DNA of 64,000 bases, from positions 372,001 through 436,000 of the forward strand of contig NZ_OMOJ01000002.1 in assembly GCF_900302505.1 (NCBI RefSeq), given 5' to 3'. The notes beneath the pieces were generated by a model. The model was not told where the DNA came from and made no database searches. It worked only from the letters and a program-made list of their open reading frames with translations. Shown here one piece after another: positions 6,991 to 14,577 of this stretch (its first letter is position 1; the number at the start of each line of letters is the position of its first letter). Position numbers and translations under genes: made by a program. The DNA is from Pseudoprimorskyibacter insulae (GTDB lineage Bacteria; Pseudomonadota; Alphaproteobacteria; Rhodobacterales; Rhodobacteraceae).

Positions 6991-9606
6991 ATGAACTTGG
7001 AGAAGTTCACGGAGCGGTCGCGCGGCTTCATTCAGGCGGCCCAGACGATCGCCATGCGCGAAGGCCATCAGCGTCTGAGCGCGGAACATGTTCTCAAGGC
7101 ATTGATGGATGACGATCAGGGGCTGTCCAGCAACCTGATTTCGCGGGCTGGCGGTGCGCCGGATCGCGTGCGCCAAGTGCTGGATACCAAGCTGGCCAAG
7201 ATCCCCAAAGTGTCGGGTGACGCGGGTCAGGTCTACCTGGACAACACCACCGCCAAAGTGCTGGCTGAGGCCGAAAACATCGCCAAGAAAGCGGGCGATA
7301 GTTTTGTTCCGGTGGAACGGGTGCTGATGGCGCTGGCCATGGTCAAATCCCCCGCGAAAGAGGCGCTGGAGGCAGGGGCCGTCACGCCGCAAAAGCTCAA
7401 TGAAGCGATCAACGACATTCGCAAGGGCCGCACAGCCGATAGCGCCAGTGCCGAAGACGGCTATGAGGCGCTGAAGAAATATGCGCGCGATCTGACCGAA
7501 GCCGCTGAGCAAGGCAAAATCGACCCGATCATTGGCCGGGACGAAGAAATCCGCCGCGCGATGCAGGTGCTTAGCCGCCGGACCAAGAACAACCCCGTTC
7601 TGATCGGGGAGCCGGGCGTGGGTAAAACCGCGATTGCCGAAGGTCTGGCCTTGCGCATTATCAATGGCGACGTGCCGGAAAGCCTGCGCAACAAGCGCCT
7701 GATGGCGCTGGATATGGGCGCGCTGATTGCCGGTGCCAAATACCGCGGCGAATTTGAGGAACGCCTCAAGGCGATCCTGTCGGAAATCGAAGCTGCGGCT
7801 GGTGAAATCATCCTGTTCATCGACGAAATGCACACGCTGGTTGGCGCAGGCAAATCCGATGGCGCGATGGATGCTGCGAACCTGATCAAACCTGCGCTTG
7901 CGCGGGGGGAATTGCACTGCGTCGGCGCGACCACGCTGGATGAATATCGCAAGCATGTGGAAAAAGACGCGGCTTTGGCCCGACGGTTCCAGCCTGTGAT
8001 GGTGACGGAACCAACGGTCGAAGACACGATCAGCATCCTGCGCGGGATCAAGGAAAAGTACGAACTGCACCACGGTGTGCGGATTTCGGACTCGGCGCTG
8101 GTGGCGGCGGCAACCCTGTCGCATCGCTATATCACCGACCGTTTCCTGCCGGATAAGGCGATCGACCTTATGGATGAGGCCGCGAGCCGCCTGCGTATGG
8201 AGGTGGACAGCAAACCCGAAGAGCTGGACGCGCTGGATCGTCAGATCCTGCAAATGCAGATCGAAGTGGAAGCGCTGAAACTGGAAGACGACGTTGCGTC
8301 CAAGGACCGGCTGGAAAAGCTGGTGCGCGAACTGGCCGATCTGAAGGATCAATCCGCTGAAATGACCGCCAAATGGCAGTCTGAGCGGGACAAGCTGGCC
8401 TCGGCCCGCGAACTGAAAGAGGAGCTGGACCGCGCGCGCGCTGAGTTGGAAGCCGCTAAGCGTGAAGGCAACTTCGCCAAAGCGGGTGAGCTTCAGTATG
8501 GCCGTATCCCGGATCTGGAACGCCAGTTGGGTGAAGCCGAGCAGGCCGAAAACGACGTCATGGTCGAAGAGGCCGTCCGCCCTGAGCAGATCGCGCAGGT
8601 GGTTGAGCGTTGGACCGGTATCCCGACCAGCAAGATGCTGGAAGGCGAACGGGAAAAGCTGCTGCGGATGGAAGACGGATTGCACAAGCGGGTGATCGGC
8701 CAGGATCAGGCCGTGCGGGCGGTGGCCAATGCGGTGCGCCGTGCGCGGGCCGGGCTGAACGATGAAAACCGTCCGCTTGGGTCGTTCCTGTTCCTTGGGC
8801 CGACTGGCGTGGGGAAAACCGAACTGACCAAGGCCGTGGCCGAATTCCTGTTCGACGACGACAACGCGATGGTGCGTATCGACATGTCGGAGTTCATGGA
8901 AAAGCACGCGGTGGCCCGTCTGATCGGCGCGCCTCCGGGCTATGTCGGCTATGACGAAGGCGGTGTTCTGACCGAGGCGGTGCGGCGTCGGCCCTATCAG
9001 GTTGTCTTGTTCGATGAGGTCGAAAAGGCCCACCCGGATGTGTTCAACGTGCTGCTGCAAGTGCTGGACGATGGTGTTCTGACCGATGGTCAGGGCCGGA
9101 CCGTGGACTTCAAGCAGACGCTGATCATTCTGACGTCGAACCTTGGGTCGCAAGCGCTGAGCCAACTGCCGGAAGGCGGGGATGCGGCGCAGGCCAAGCG
9201 CGATGTAATGGACGCAGTGCGGGCACACTTCCGCCCCGAGTTCCTGAACCGTCTGGATGAGACGATCATCTTCGACCGGCTTCAGCGCAAGGATATGGAC
9301 GGGATCGTTGATATCCAAATGGCCCGCCTGCTCAAGCGGCTTGCCGCCCGCAAGATCGAACTGTCGCTGGATGACGGTGCGCATAAGTGGCTGGCTGAAG
9401 AAGGCTATGACCCGGTGTTCGGGGCGCGTCCGCTGAAGCGGGTGATCCAACGGTCGCTTCAGAACCCGCTGGCGGAAATGCTGCTGGCTGGTGACATCAA
9501 AGACGGCGACGTGGTGCCGGTGACGGCTGGGTCGGATGGTCTGTTGATCGGTGAAAAGCTGGGGGCCTCAAACCGACCGAAGCCGGATGGTGCGGTCGTC
9601 CATTAA
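6991..9606 (+). CDS. clpB: ATP-dependent disaggregase ClpB
   Basis: Hsp100 chaperone that extracts polypeptides from aggregates together with DnaK. The 871-residue length is typical. Order: Clp N-domain repeats (1-145), first AAA module with Walker A GEPGVGKT (about 206-213), a long coiled-coil middle domain (about 400-530, rich in Glu, Lys, Leu), second AAA module with GPTGVGKT (about 603-610), and the C-terminal D2-small domain. The ClpP-binding IGF/IGL loop of ClpA/ClpC is not apparent, which fits a disaggregase. The ATG at 6991 follows GAAGGAGATA; the longer in-frame start upstream has no ribosome site. Heat-shock promoter upstream, bidirectional terminator downstream. Confidence 0.98.
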   Translation: MNLEKFTERSRGFIQAAQTIAMREGHQRLSAEHVLKALMDDDQGLSSNLISRAGGAPDRVRQVLDTKLAKIPKVSGDAGQVYLDNTTAKVLAEAENIAKKAGDSFVPVERVLMALAMVKSPAKEALEAGAVTPQKLNEAINDIRKGRTADSASAEDGYEALKKYARDLTEAAEQGKIDPIIGRDEEIRRAMQVLSRRTKNNPVLIGEPGVGKTAIAEGLALRIINGDVPESLRNKRLMALDMGALIAGAKYRGEFEERLKAILSEIEAAAGEIILFIDEMHTLVGAGKSDGAMDAANLIKPALARGELHCVGATTLDEYRKHVEKDAALARRFQPVMVTEPTVEDTISILRGIKEKYELHHGVRISDSALVAAATLSHRYITDRFLPDKAIDLMDEAASRLRMEVDSKPEELDALDRQILQMQIEVEALKLEDDVASKDRLEKLVRELADLKDQSAEMTAKWQSERDKLASARELKEELDRARAELEAAKREGNFAKAGELQYGRIPDLERQLGEAEQAENDVMVEEAVRPEQIAQVVERWTGIPTSKMLEGEREKLLRMEDGLHKRVIGQDQAVRAVANAVRRARAGLNDENRPLGSFLFLGPTGVGKTELTKAVAEFLFDDDNAMVRIDMSEFMEKHAVARLIGAPPGYVGYDEGGVLTEAVRRRPYQVVLFDEVEKAHPDVFNVLLQVLDDGVLTDGQGRTVDFKQTLIILTSNLGSQALSQLPEGGDAAQAKRDVMDAVRAHFRPEFLNRLDETIIFDRLQRKDMDGIVDIQMARLLKRLAARKIELSLDDGAHKWLAEEGYDPVFGARPLKRVIQRSLQNPLAEMLLAGDIKDGDVVPVTAGSDGLLIGEKLGASNRPKPDGAVVH

Positions 9607-9610
9607 TAGC

Positions 9611-9640
9611 AAAGGGCCGGGGAAATCCCCGGCCCTTTTT
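9611..9640. terminator. Bidirectional terminator between clpB and the DUF302 gene
   Basis: A 12-bp GC-rich stem (9611-9622 with 9627-9638, 4-nt loop) is followed by a T run on the plus strand; the left flank is A-rich enough to act on the minus strand too. It starts 4 bp after the clpB stop. Confidence 0.9.
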
Positions 9641-9654
9641 CTATGCGGTTTTGG

Positions 9655-10092
9655 TTATTCGCCGATGGCGGCTTTGGCGATATCGGTCAGCAGATCCTCG
9701 ACCGCCTGCATCGGGCCTTCGGGGAAATTGCGGAAGCCAATGACCGTGACATCGGGCCGTTCGGGCTGAACCATGACGAAGATGTCATAGGGGCAGAACA
9801 CCAGGTTCATCGGATCTGCCTCCATCACCTGGCGTGACACCGCAGCCGAGCAGAAGCTGAACACCTCGGCGTTGGTGAACAGGACCACATCCGACCCGAC
9901 ATCGGCGCGGGTGCGTTCCAGCATATCGCCTGTGTGGCTGACACTGTCGATGACAAGGCCCTTGTCGACGATGGCGCTTTCCAGGCCAAAGACCACATCG
10001 TCAAAGGATTGATCGGTTTCGAAGGTAATGGCCTCTTGTGCTGCAAGGGGCGATGCAAGCGTCAGAGCCGCTGCGAGCAAAAAGTTTTTCAT
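9655..10092 (-). CDS. Exported DUF302 domain protein
   Basis: A 145-residue protein with a clear Sec signal peptide (MKNFLLAAALTLASPLAAQ, cleavage after about residue 18) and one DUF302 domain. The domain has the usual opening SFDDVVFGLESAIVDKGL, a central VVLFTNAEVFS and a CPYDIFV segment. DUF302 proteins are small periplasmic or cytoplasmic proteins of unknown biochemistry. The start at 10092 is set by GGAGGAGACC just upstream. Upstream lies a perfect FNR-type box positioned 31 bp from a TACACT -10-like element, the spacing of a class II FNR promoter. I therefore predict induction under low oxygen. The opposite-strand neighbour is a glutamate-synthase-like flavoprotein. Confidence 0.88.
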   Translation of the reverse strand: MKNFLLAAALTLASPLAAQEAITFETDQSFDDVVFGLESAIVDKGLVIDSVSHTGDMLERTRADVGSDVVLFTNAEVFSFCSAAVSRQVMEADPMNLVFCPYDIFVMVQPERPDVTVIGFRNFPEGPMQAVEDLLTDIAKAAIGE

Positions 10093-10137
10093 GGTCTCCT
10101 CCCACTGAACCGGGTTGCCGGATTTGGTACGCCGGGT

Positions 10138-10178
10138 AGTGTAGCGACAACCTTGTAGAACGAATTGATGCAAATCAA
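10138..10178 (-). promoter_or_regulatory. FnrL/FixK-type box with class II -10 element for the DUF302 gene
   Basis: TTGATgcaaATCAA at 10165-10178 is a perfect FNR-family palindrome. On the minus strand TACACT (10143-10138) is centred 31 bp downstream of the box centre, close to the 32 bp expected when the box is at -41.5. The opposite gene at 10208 has no -10-like sequence at the matching distance. Confidence 0.7.
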
Positions 10179-10207
10179 CGAATATGTAGATCCGGGGCTG
10201 GGACAAC

Positions 10208-11680
10208 ATGTATATTCTGGAAATTCTTGCGTTGTGCTTTGCTGTGGCCATTGGCGCCGCTGTGCTGGCGATCCTTGCTTTGTTTGTCATTGACCGGGTT
10301 CAGACCTCGGATGCGATCCGCCGCAACTATCCGGTGCTTGGCCGGTTTCGGAGCCTGTTCACCACGTTGGGCGAATTCTTTCGGCAGTATTTCTTTGCCA
10401 TGGACCGCGAAGAGCTGCCCTTCAACCGGGCGCAGCGCGATTGGGTCAATCACACCAGCGATGGGCGCGGAAATATGGTGGCCTTCGGGTCAACGCGAAA
10501 CCTGTCGATCCCCGGCACGGCCCTGTTTGTAAATGCGCCCTTCCCGCCGATTGACGACCAATTTGCCAGCAGCGAACCGCGCGTCATCGGGGCCGGTGCC
10601 CGCGTTCCCTACACGGCGAAATCGTTCTTTAATCTTTCGGGCATGAGCTATGGGGCCTTGTCTATGCCTGCGGTCCGCGCCCTAAGCCGTGGTTGCGCCA
10701 AGGCGGGGATCTGGATGAACACCGGTGAAGGCGGGCTGTCGCCGTTTCACCTGGAAGGCGGGTGCGACATCGTCTTTCAGATCGGAACGGCCAAATACGG
10801 TGTGCGCAATGACGAGGGCGGTTTGGATGATGACAAACTGCGCGCGATGGCTGCCCATGACAGCGTGCGGATGTTCGAAATCAAGCTGGCGCAGGGGGCC
10901 AAGCCCGGCAAGGGCGGCATTCTGCCGGGGGCCAAGATCACGCCCGAAATCGCGGCCATTCGGGGCATTCCGGTGGGACAGGACAGCATTTCGCCCAACC
11001 GCCATGTGGAGGTCGATGACTGGGAAGACCTGCTGGATATGATCGCCCATGTGCGCGAGGTGACGGGCAAGCCCGTTGGCATCAAAACCGTGATCGGGTC
11101 GCGCGAAGGGATCACCGGGCTGTTCGACGCGATTGACGAACGCGGGGCTGCATCTGCGCCTGACTTTCTCACCATAGACGGCGGCGAAGGCGGAACCGGC
11201 GCGGCGCCCATGCCATTGATGGATCTGGTCGGCATGTCGATCCGCGAAGCCCTGCCCATGGCCGCCGAGTTGCGCGAGCGCTATGGGTTGCGCGACCGCA
11301 TCCGCCTTGTGGCCAGCGGCAAGCTGGTCAATCCCGGCGATGTGGCTTGGGCGCTGGCGGTGGGCGCGGATTTTGTTACCTCAGCGCGCGGGTTCATGTT
11401 CTCGCTCGGGTGTATTCAGGCGCTCAAGTGCAACAAGAACACCTGCCCGACCGGGATCACCACGCATGATCCGCGACTACAAAAGGGGCTGGTGGTAGAA
11501 GCGAAAGAACAGCGCGTGGCCAATTATGCCAAGGGTGTCATTCATGAGGTGGAAACCATCGCCCATTCGGTTGGTGTGGCCGAGCCGCGCCTGATGCGGC
11601 CCCATCATGTGCGGATTGTGCAGCCTGATGGCCGGACGGTTCTTATGTCGGATCAGTGGCCGCGCGCCTCTATCGGATAG
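10208..11680 (+). CDS. Membrane-anchored FMN-binding glutamate-synthase-domain protein
   Basis: A 490-residue protein with an N-terminal transmembrane helix (about residues 4-28) and a glutamate synthase central/FMN domain. FMN and iron-sulfur features are present: FLTIDGGEGGTGAAP for the FMN-binding barrel, and CIQALKCNKNTCPTGIT, whose three cysteines match the [3Fe-4S] site of GltB. It lacks the glutamine amidotransferase domain and C-terminal beta-helix of true GltB, so it is the stand-alone FMN-binding glutamate synthase family whose substrate is unknown. It is divergent from the DUF302 gene, and its stop is 10 bp from that of the convergent gntR gene. Redox chemistry at the inner membrane face is likely. 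Confidence 0.92.
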   Translation: MYILEILALCFAVAIGAAVLAILALFVIDRVQTSDAIRRNYPVLGRFRSLFTTLGEFFRQYFFAMDREELPFNRAQRDWVNHTSDGRGNMVAFGSTRNLSIPGTALFVNAPFPPIDDQFASSEPRVIGAGARVPYTAKSFFNLSGMSYGALSMPAVRALSRGCAKAGIWMNTGEGGLSPFHLEGGCDIVFQIGTAKYGVRNDEGGLDDDKLRAMAAHDSVRMFEIKLAQGAKPGKGGILPGAKITPEIAAIRGIPVGQDSISPNRHVEVDDWEDLLDMIAHVREVTGKPVGIKTVIGSREGITGLFDAIDERGAASAPDFLTIDGGEGGTGAAPMPLMDLVGMSIREALPMAAELRERYGLRDRIRLVASGKLVNPGDVAWALAVGADFVTSARGFMFSLGCIQALKCNKNTCPTGITTHDPRLQKGLVVEAKEQRVANYAKGVIHEVETIAHSVGVAEPRLMRPHHVRIVQPDGRTVLMSDQWPRASIG

Positions 11681-11690
11681 GATCGGGCGG

Positions 11691-12461
11691 TTAGGATCGG
11701 GCCTTTTCGTACTCAAGGCGGCGCTTGGCCATTTCTTCGTTCTGCGCCGCTTTTTGTTCTTGGGCCAAGGACTGTTCGACGTAGTCCAAATGCGCCTCAA
11801 CCGCCGCGCGGGCGCCTTCGGGGTCGCGGTCCTGCAAGGCGTCATTGATGCGGGCGTGTTGGTCCAGCAGAGCATCGCGGGTGATGCGCTGTTTGAACAT
11901 GATCGACCGGTTGTAGAACACGCCTTCGCGCAGCAGCTGGTACATCGACCGCATCATATGCAGCATGACGACGTTATGGCTGGCCTCGATGATCGCCAGA
12001 TGGAAATCGGCGTCTAGCTGCGCCTCATCCGAAGGGTCGCGCTTGGAATGGGCGGCCTGCATTTTGTTGAACACGGTCTGGATCACCTCCAGATCGGTAT
12101 TGGTGCCAAACCGGGCGGCGCGTTCGGCGGCAAGCCCTTCCATGTCGCGGCGGAAGGACAGGTAGTCAAAGACCGCCTCTTCATGGGTGGCGAAAAGCTT
12201 GATCAGCGCATCGGAAAAGGCCGAGCCCAGAACATCAGCCACATAGATCCCTGATCCGGCCTTGCTGGTCAAAAGCCCGCGGTCTTGCAGGTCCGAGATT
12301 GCCTCGCGTAGCGATGGGCGGCTGACGCCCAAGCGTTCCGACAATTCACGTTCGGCAGGCAGGCGTTCGCCGGGCCGCAGAATGCCGCGCAGGATCAACT
12401 GCTCGATCTGCCGGGTGACCGCAGTGGCCAGTTTTTCGGGCTGAACCTTGTGAAAGGGCAT
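11691..12461 (-). CDS. GntR-family regulator, FadR subfamily
   Basis: A 256-residue repressor-like protein. The winged helix is at about residues 10-75 with PAERELSERLGVSRPSLREAI as the recognition region. The C-terminal all-helical FCD domain follows, with Asp/His metal ligands plausible in DADFHLAIIEASHN and in the QHARINDAL segment. FadR-type regulators usually sense small carboxylates. The start at 12461 gives MPFHKVQPEK, the standard beginning. It lies downstream of the membrane protein gene on the same strand but is separated from it by a terminator. The tandem palindromes before that gene are its best candidate operators. Confidence 0.92.
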   Translation of the reverse strand: MPFHKVQPEKLATAVTRQIEQLILRGILRPGERLPAERELSERLGVSRPSLREAISDLQDRGLLTSKAGSGIYVADVLGSAFSDALIKLFATHEEAVFDYLSFRRDMEGLAAERAARFGTNTDLEVIQTVFNKMQAAHSKRDPSDEAQLDADFHLAIIEASHNVVMLHMMRSMYQLLREGVFYNRSIMFKQRITRDALLDQHARINDALQDRDPEGARAAVEAHLDYVEQSLAQEQKAAQNEEMAKRRLEYEKARS

Positions 12462-12526
12462 AGCGTTTTCCTGTGTGCGCCCGAACAGGTTTATGGGGCA
12501 GGCCGCGCCCGTGCAAGGGACAGCAC

Positions 12527-12558
12527 AAAAAAGACCGCGCCCCGAAAGGCGCGGTTTT
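12527..12558 (-). terminator. Terminator between the membrane protein gene and gntR
   Basis: An 8-bp stem (12534-12541 with 12548-12555, 6-nt loop) is followed on the minus strand by a U-rich run (complement of AAAAAAG). T residues on the right allow weak bidirectional action. Confidence 0.75.
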
Positions 12559-12577
12559 GGTTTGATTTGAGTTGGTC

Positions 12578-13795
12578 TTATTCGGCCGGAACGGCCTTGG
12601 CTTCGACCTTTTGGCGGGTGAAGTGCTGACTGTTCAGGCGCAGGACCAGCAGGATCGCAATCGCCTGAGAGATCAGGGCCAGCGCGGTCACGGCCCAATA
12701 GGCGGTGCCGAACTTGTCGATCATGCCAGTGGCGACCATGCCCTTGTTGACGAAGAAGTGGATCATCACCGACAGGGCCACGGCAGGGCAGACCAAGGCG
12801 TAAGAGCCGGGCGAGGTTTTGATGCCAGTCACAAAGTCGGCAAAGTAGTTCTGACGGCGCAGCACCAGCAGGCCAAGGCCAAGGAAGGTGACTTGGATCG
12901 CCAGCAGGCGGGCCAGCAGGATCATTGTGTCGGCATCGGTGCCATGGGCTTCGAAGGTGGTGTGCAGGCCGTGGTTCTGGCGCAGCAGCATGATACCAAG
13001 CACCGTGACAATCGGGACGATGATCATCAGGGTCGGCGCGGCTTCGCGGGCGGTGCCGTGTTGCAGCATCGAGGTGAAGGCCGTCGCAGAGGCCAGCAGG
13101 GTGTAGATGATCGCGGCAACACCCAGCAGGGTCGAGGCGATCAGGCTAACGCCAACAGTCGCTGGCGAATGGCTCATCGCGGCGGGGGCGGAGAAGCCCA
13201 CGGCAATCATCGAGATGGCAAAGGCCGGCAGAAGCTGGGCAAAGCTATTGTGCGCGGTGACGTCAAACAATCCGCCCTTCGACAGCACGCGGCCCAGGAA
13301 ATCGGCCAGGATCGAGAAGGCAAGCCAAGCAATGGCCGCAAAGGCAATCATCGCCAGTGGGAAGAGATACTCAACCACCGTCCACAGGCCGGGAACAAAT
13401 ACAAGGCCCACGATAAACATCGCGTTCACGGTCATCGCCAAGGCCAAGGGCTGGGCCATCAGCGTGGATTCGGCGTTCGAGTTGCGCAGTTTCTGATAGC
13501 TTTCGGTCTTCTTGAAGGCTGACAGGGCCGACAGGTTCCAAAGCAGGGATTTGACGTTCAGGACGGCAAAAACGGCGATCCCGATATAGGCGATGATAAT
13601 CGCAGCCTGAAGGGCCGTGCCGCCCGTTGCGAAGGCTGCGGCAACGTCTTCAAAGATCGGCACGGGGCGGCCGGGGTGCGGCACCCAGAACATCAAGAAC
13701 ATGAAGAACGAAACAGTCACACCGCCTGCGCCCAGTGATGCGAGGAAATACAGGGGCGAATATTGATCCGCCGGTTTTTTGTAGATGTCAGCCAT
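12578..13795 (-). CDS. Polytopic membrane protein (TsoY-like or SLAC1/TehA-like, uncertain)
   Basis: A 405-residue protein with about ten predicted membrane helices, the first being YFLASLGAGGVTVSFFMFLMF. It looks like a channel or transporter, possibly of the family that databases label TsoY, but I cannot confirm that from the sequence. The ATG at 13795 is preceded by CCGGAGGCC; an upstream in-frame start would lie inside the operator region. Hydrophilic breaks contain AFKKTESYQKLRNSN and RQNHGLHTTFEAHG, which could bear functional residues. The promoter carries two 20-bp palindromes. A FadR-type regulator gene lies just downstream, so substrate-controlled expression is likely. Confidence 0.72.
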   Translation of the reverse strand: MADIYKKPADQYSPLYFLASLGAGGVTVSFFMFLMFWVPHPGRPVPIFEDVAAAFATGGTALQAAIIIAYIGIAVFAVLNVKSLLWNLSALSAFKKTESYQKLRNSNAESTLMAQPLALAMTVNAMFIVGLVFVPGLWTVVEYLFPLAMIAFAAIAWLAFSILADFLGRVLSKGGLFDVTAHNSFAQLLPAFAISMIAVGFSAPAAMSHSPATVGVSLIASTLLGVAAIIYTLLASATAFTSMLQHGTAREAAPTLMIIVPIVTVLGIMLLRQNHGLHTTFEAHGTDADTMILLARLLAIQVTFLGLGLLVLRRQNYFADFVTGIKTSPGSYALVCPAVALSVMIHFFVNKGMVATGMIDKFGTAYWAVTALALISQAIAILLVLRLNSQHFTRQKVEAKAVPAE

Positions 13796-13811
13796 GGCGG
13801 CCTCCGGATTT

Positions 13812-13856
13812 ACATTCCAATGATGGAATATAATTGACATTCCAAAACCAGAATGT
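13812..13856. promoter_or_regulatory. Two tandem palindromic operators before the 13795 membrane protein gene
   Basis: Site 1 contains ATTCCA-ATGA-TGGAAT (13814-13829). Site 2 is ACATTC-N8-GAATGT (13837-13856). Both fit ACATTCYR-N4-YRGAATGT, and their starts are 25 bp apart. On the minus strand they overlap the likely promoter (AATTATATT between them). FadR-type GntR proteins bind sites of this size and symmetry. Confidence 0.7.
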
Positions 13857-13936
13857 AAATGCCAAATTTTGAATATGTTCCACCGCCGCGCCCGGAGTGC
13901 ACGGTTCGTCTTTTTAAAATAATGATTTACGGTGTT

Positions 13937-14389
13937 CTAGCCGAGCGACTTTTCATAAAAAATGCTGGCCGGAACGGCCTTGTAGCTGCCAAACGGGCCG
14001 CATAGGGTGAAGCCGTGACGCTCATACAGGCGGTGTGCGGCGTGCAGGACATGCCCTGTTTCAAGGCGCAGAACCGGGATGGATTCGCCCCGCGCCGTGG
14101 CTTCGATCTGATCGACGATCAGGCTGGCAACGCCCTTGCCGCGCGCCTCTGGGGTCGTGAACATAGACTTCAACTCGGCATATCCGTCTTTGCGAGCGAT
14201 CGCGCCGCAGCCAAGCGTGACCCCGTCCTCTTCAGCCAGAAACAGCGTAATCGACGGCACGCAAAGCTGATCGACGTCCAGATAGTGGCATTCCTCGGGG
14301 GAATAGAGCGATTGCATCAAGGCATGGCTGGCGGCCAAAAGCGCCAAGGCCTCCGGTTCTTTCGGTGATGCCGCGCGGATCGTGATCAT
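13937..14389 (-). CDS. GNAT-family N-acetyltransferase
   Basis: A 150-residue single-domain acetyltransferase. The acetyl-CoA-binding motif A is clear: ELKSMFTTPEARGKGVASLI, with the R-x-x-G-x-G/A pyrophosphate loop as RGKGVA. RLETG and a YERHGF-like C-terminal segment (LYERHGFTLCGPFGSY) complete the fold. The acceptor substrate is unknown. I start at 14389, where AGGTGTTCC precedes the ATG; a second ATG four codons upstream is less well placed. It stands between the smc promoter region (divergent) and the membrane protein gene on the same strand. Confidence 0.9.
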   Translation of the reverse strand: MITIRAASPKEPEALALLAASHALMQSLYSPEECHYLDVDQLCVPSITLFLAEEDGVTLGCGAIARKDGYAELKSMFTTPEARGKGVASLIVDQIEATARGESIPVLRLETGHVLHAAHRLYERHGFTLCGPFGSYKAVPASIFYEKSLG

Positions 14390-14473
14390 GGAACACCTCA
14401 TGGTATAGCTGGCGGAACACTAGCCAAAAGGGCAGGATTGCTGTCAATCGAGAATGCGCCTATCGCAATATCT

Positions 14474-14482
14474 TGTGGATAA
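14474..14482 (-). promoter_or_regulatory. Perfect DnaA-box match upstream of smc
   Basis: An exact TTATCCACA on the minus strand lies 95 bp before the smc start, in the divergent GNAT/smc promoter region. DnaA acts as a transcription factor at some replication genes, but one box alone is weak evidence. Confidence 0.3.
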
Positions 14483-14577
14483 ATGACGCTGACCGACAAA
14501 ATAATCGCCGCATTTATTGACACTCAGGCGGCCCACTTTCCAAAATGGCGGTCACCGGAATCAGAGGCAGCACCCGC

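Noticed and set aside
6868-9450. A very long open frame on the minus strand opposite clpB (about 860 codons)
   Set aside because: It is the antisense shadow of a strongly conserved gene with GC-rich third positions. It is rich in His, Gln, Phe and Arg without domain text, has no ribosome site, and would overlap clpB entirely.
14545-14577. ATG start for smc eleven codons upstream of the chosen GTG
   Set aside because: SMC proteins normally begin at the RFNKLRLTGFKSF segment, and a ribosome-site-like AGAGGCAG precedes the GTG. The ATG remains possible but less likely.
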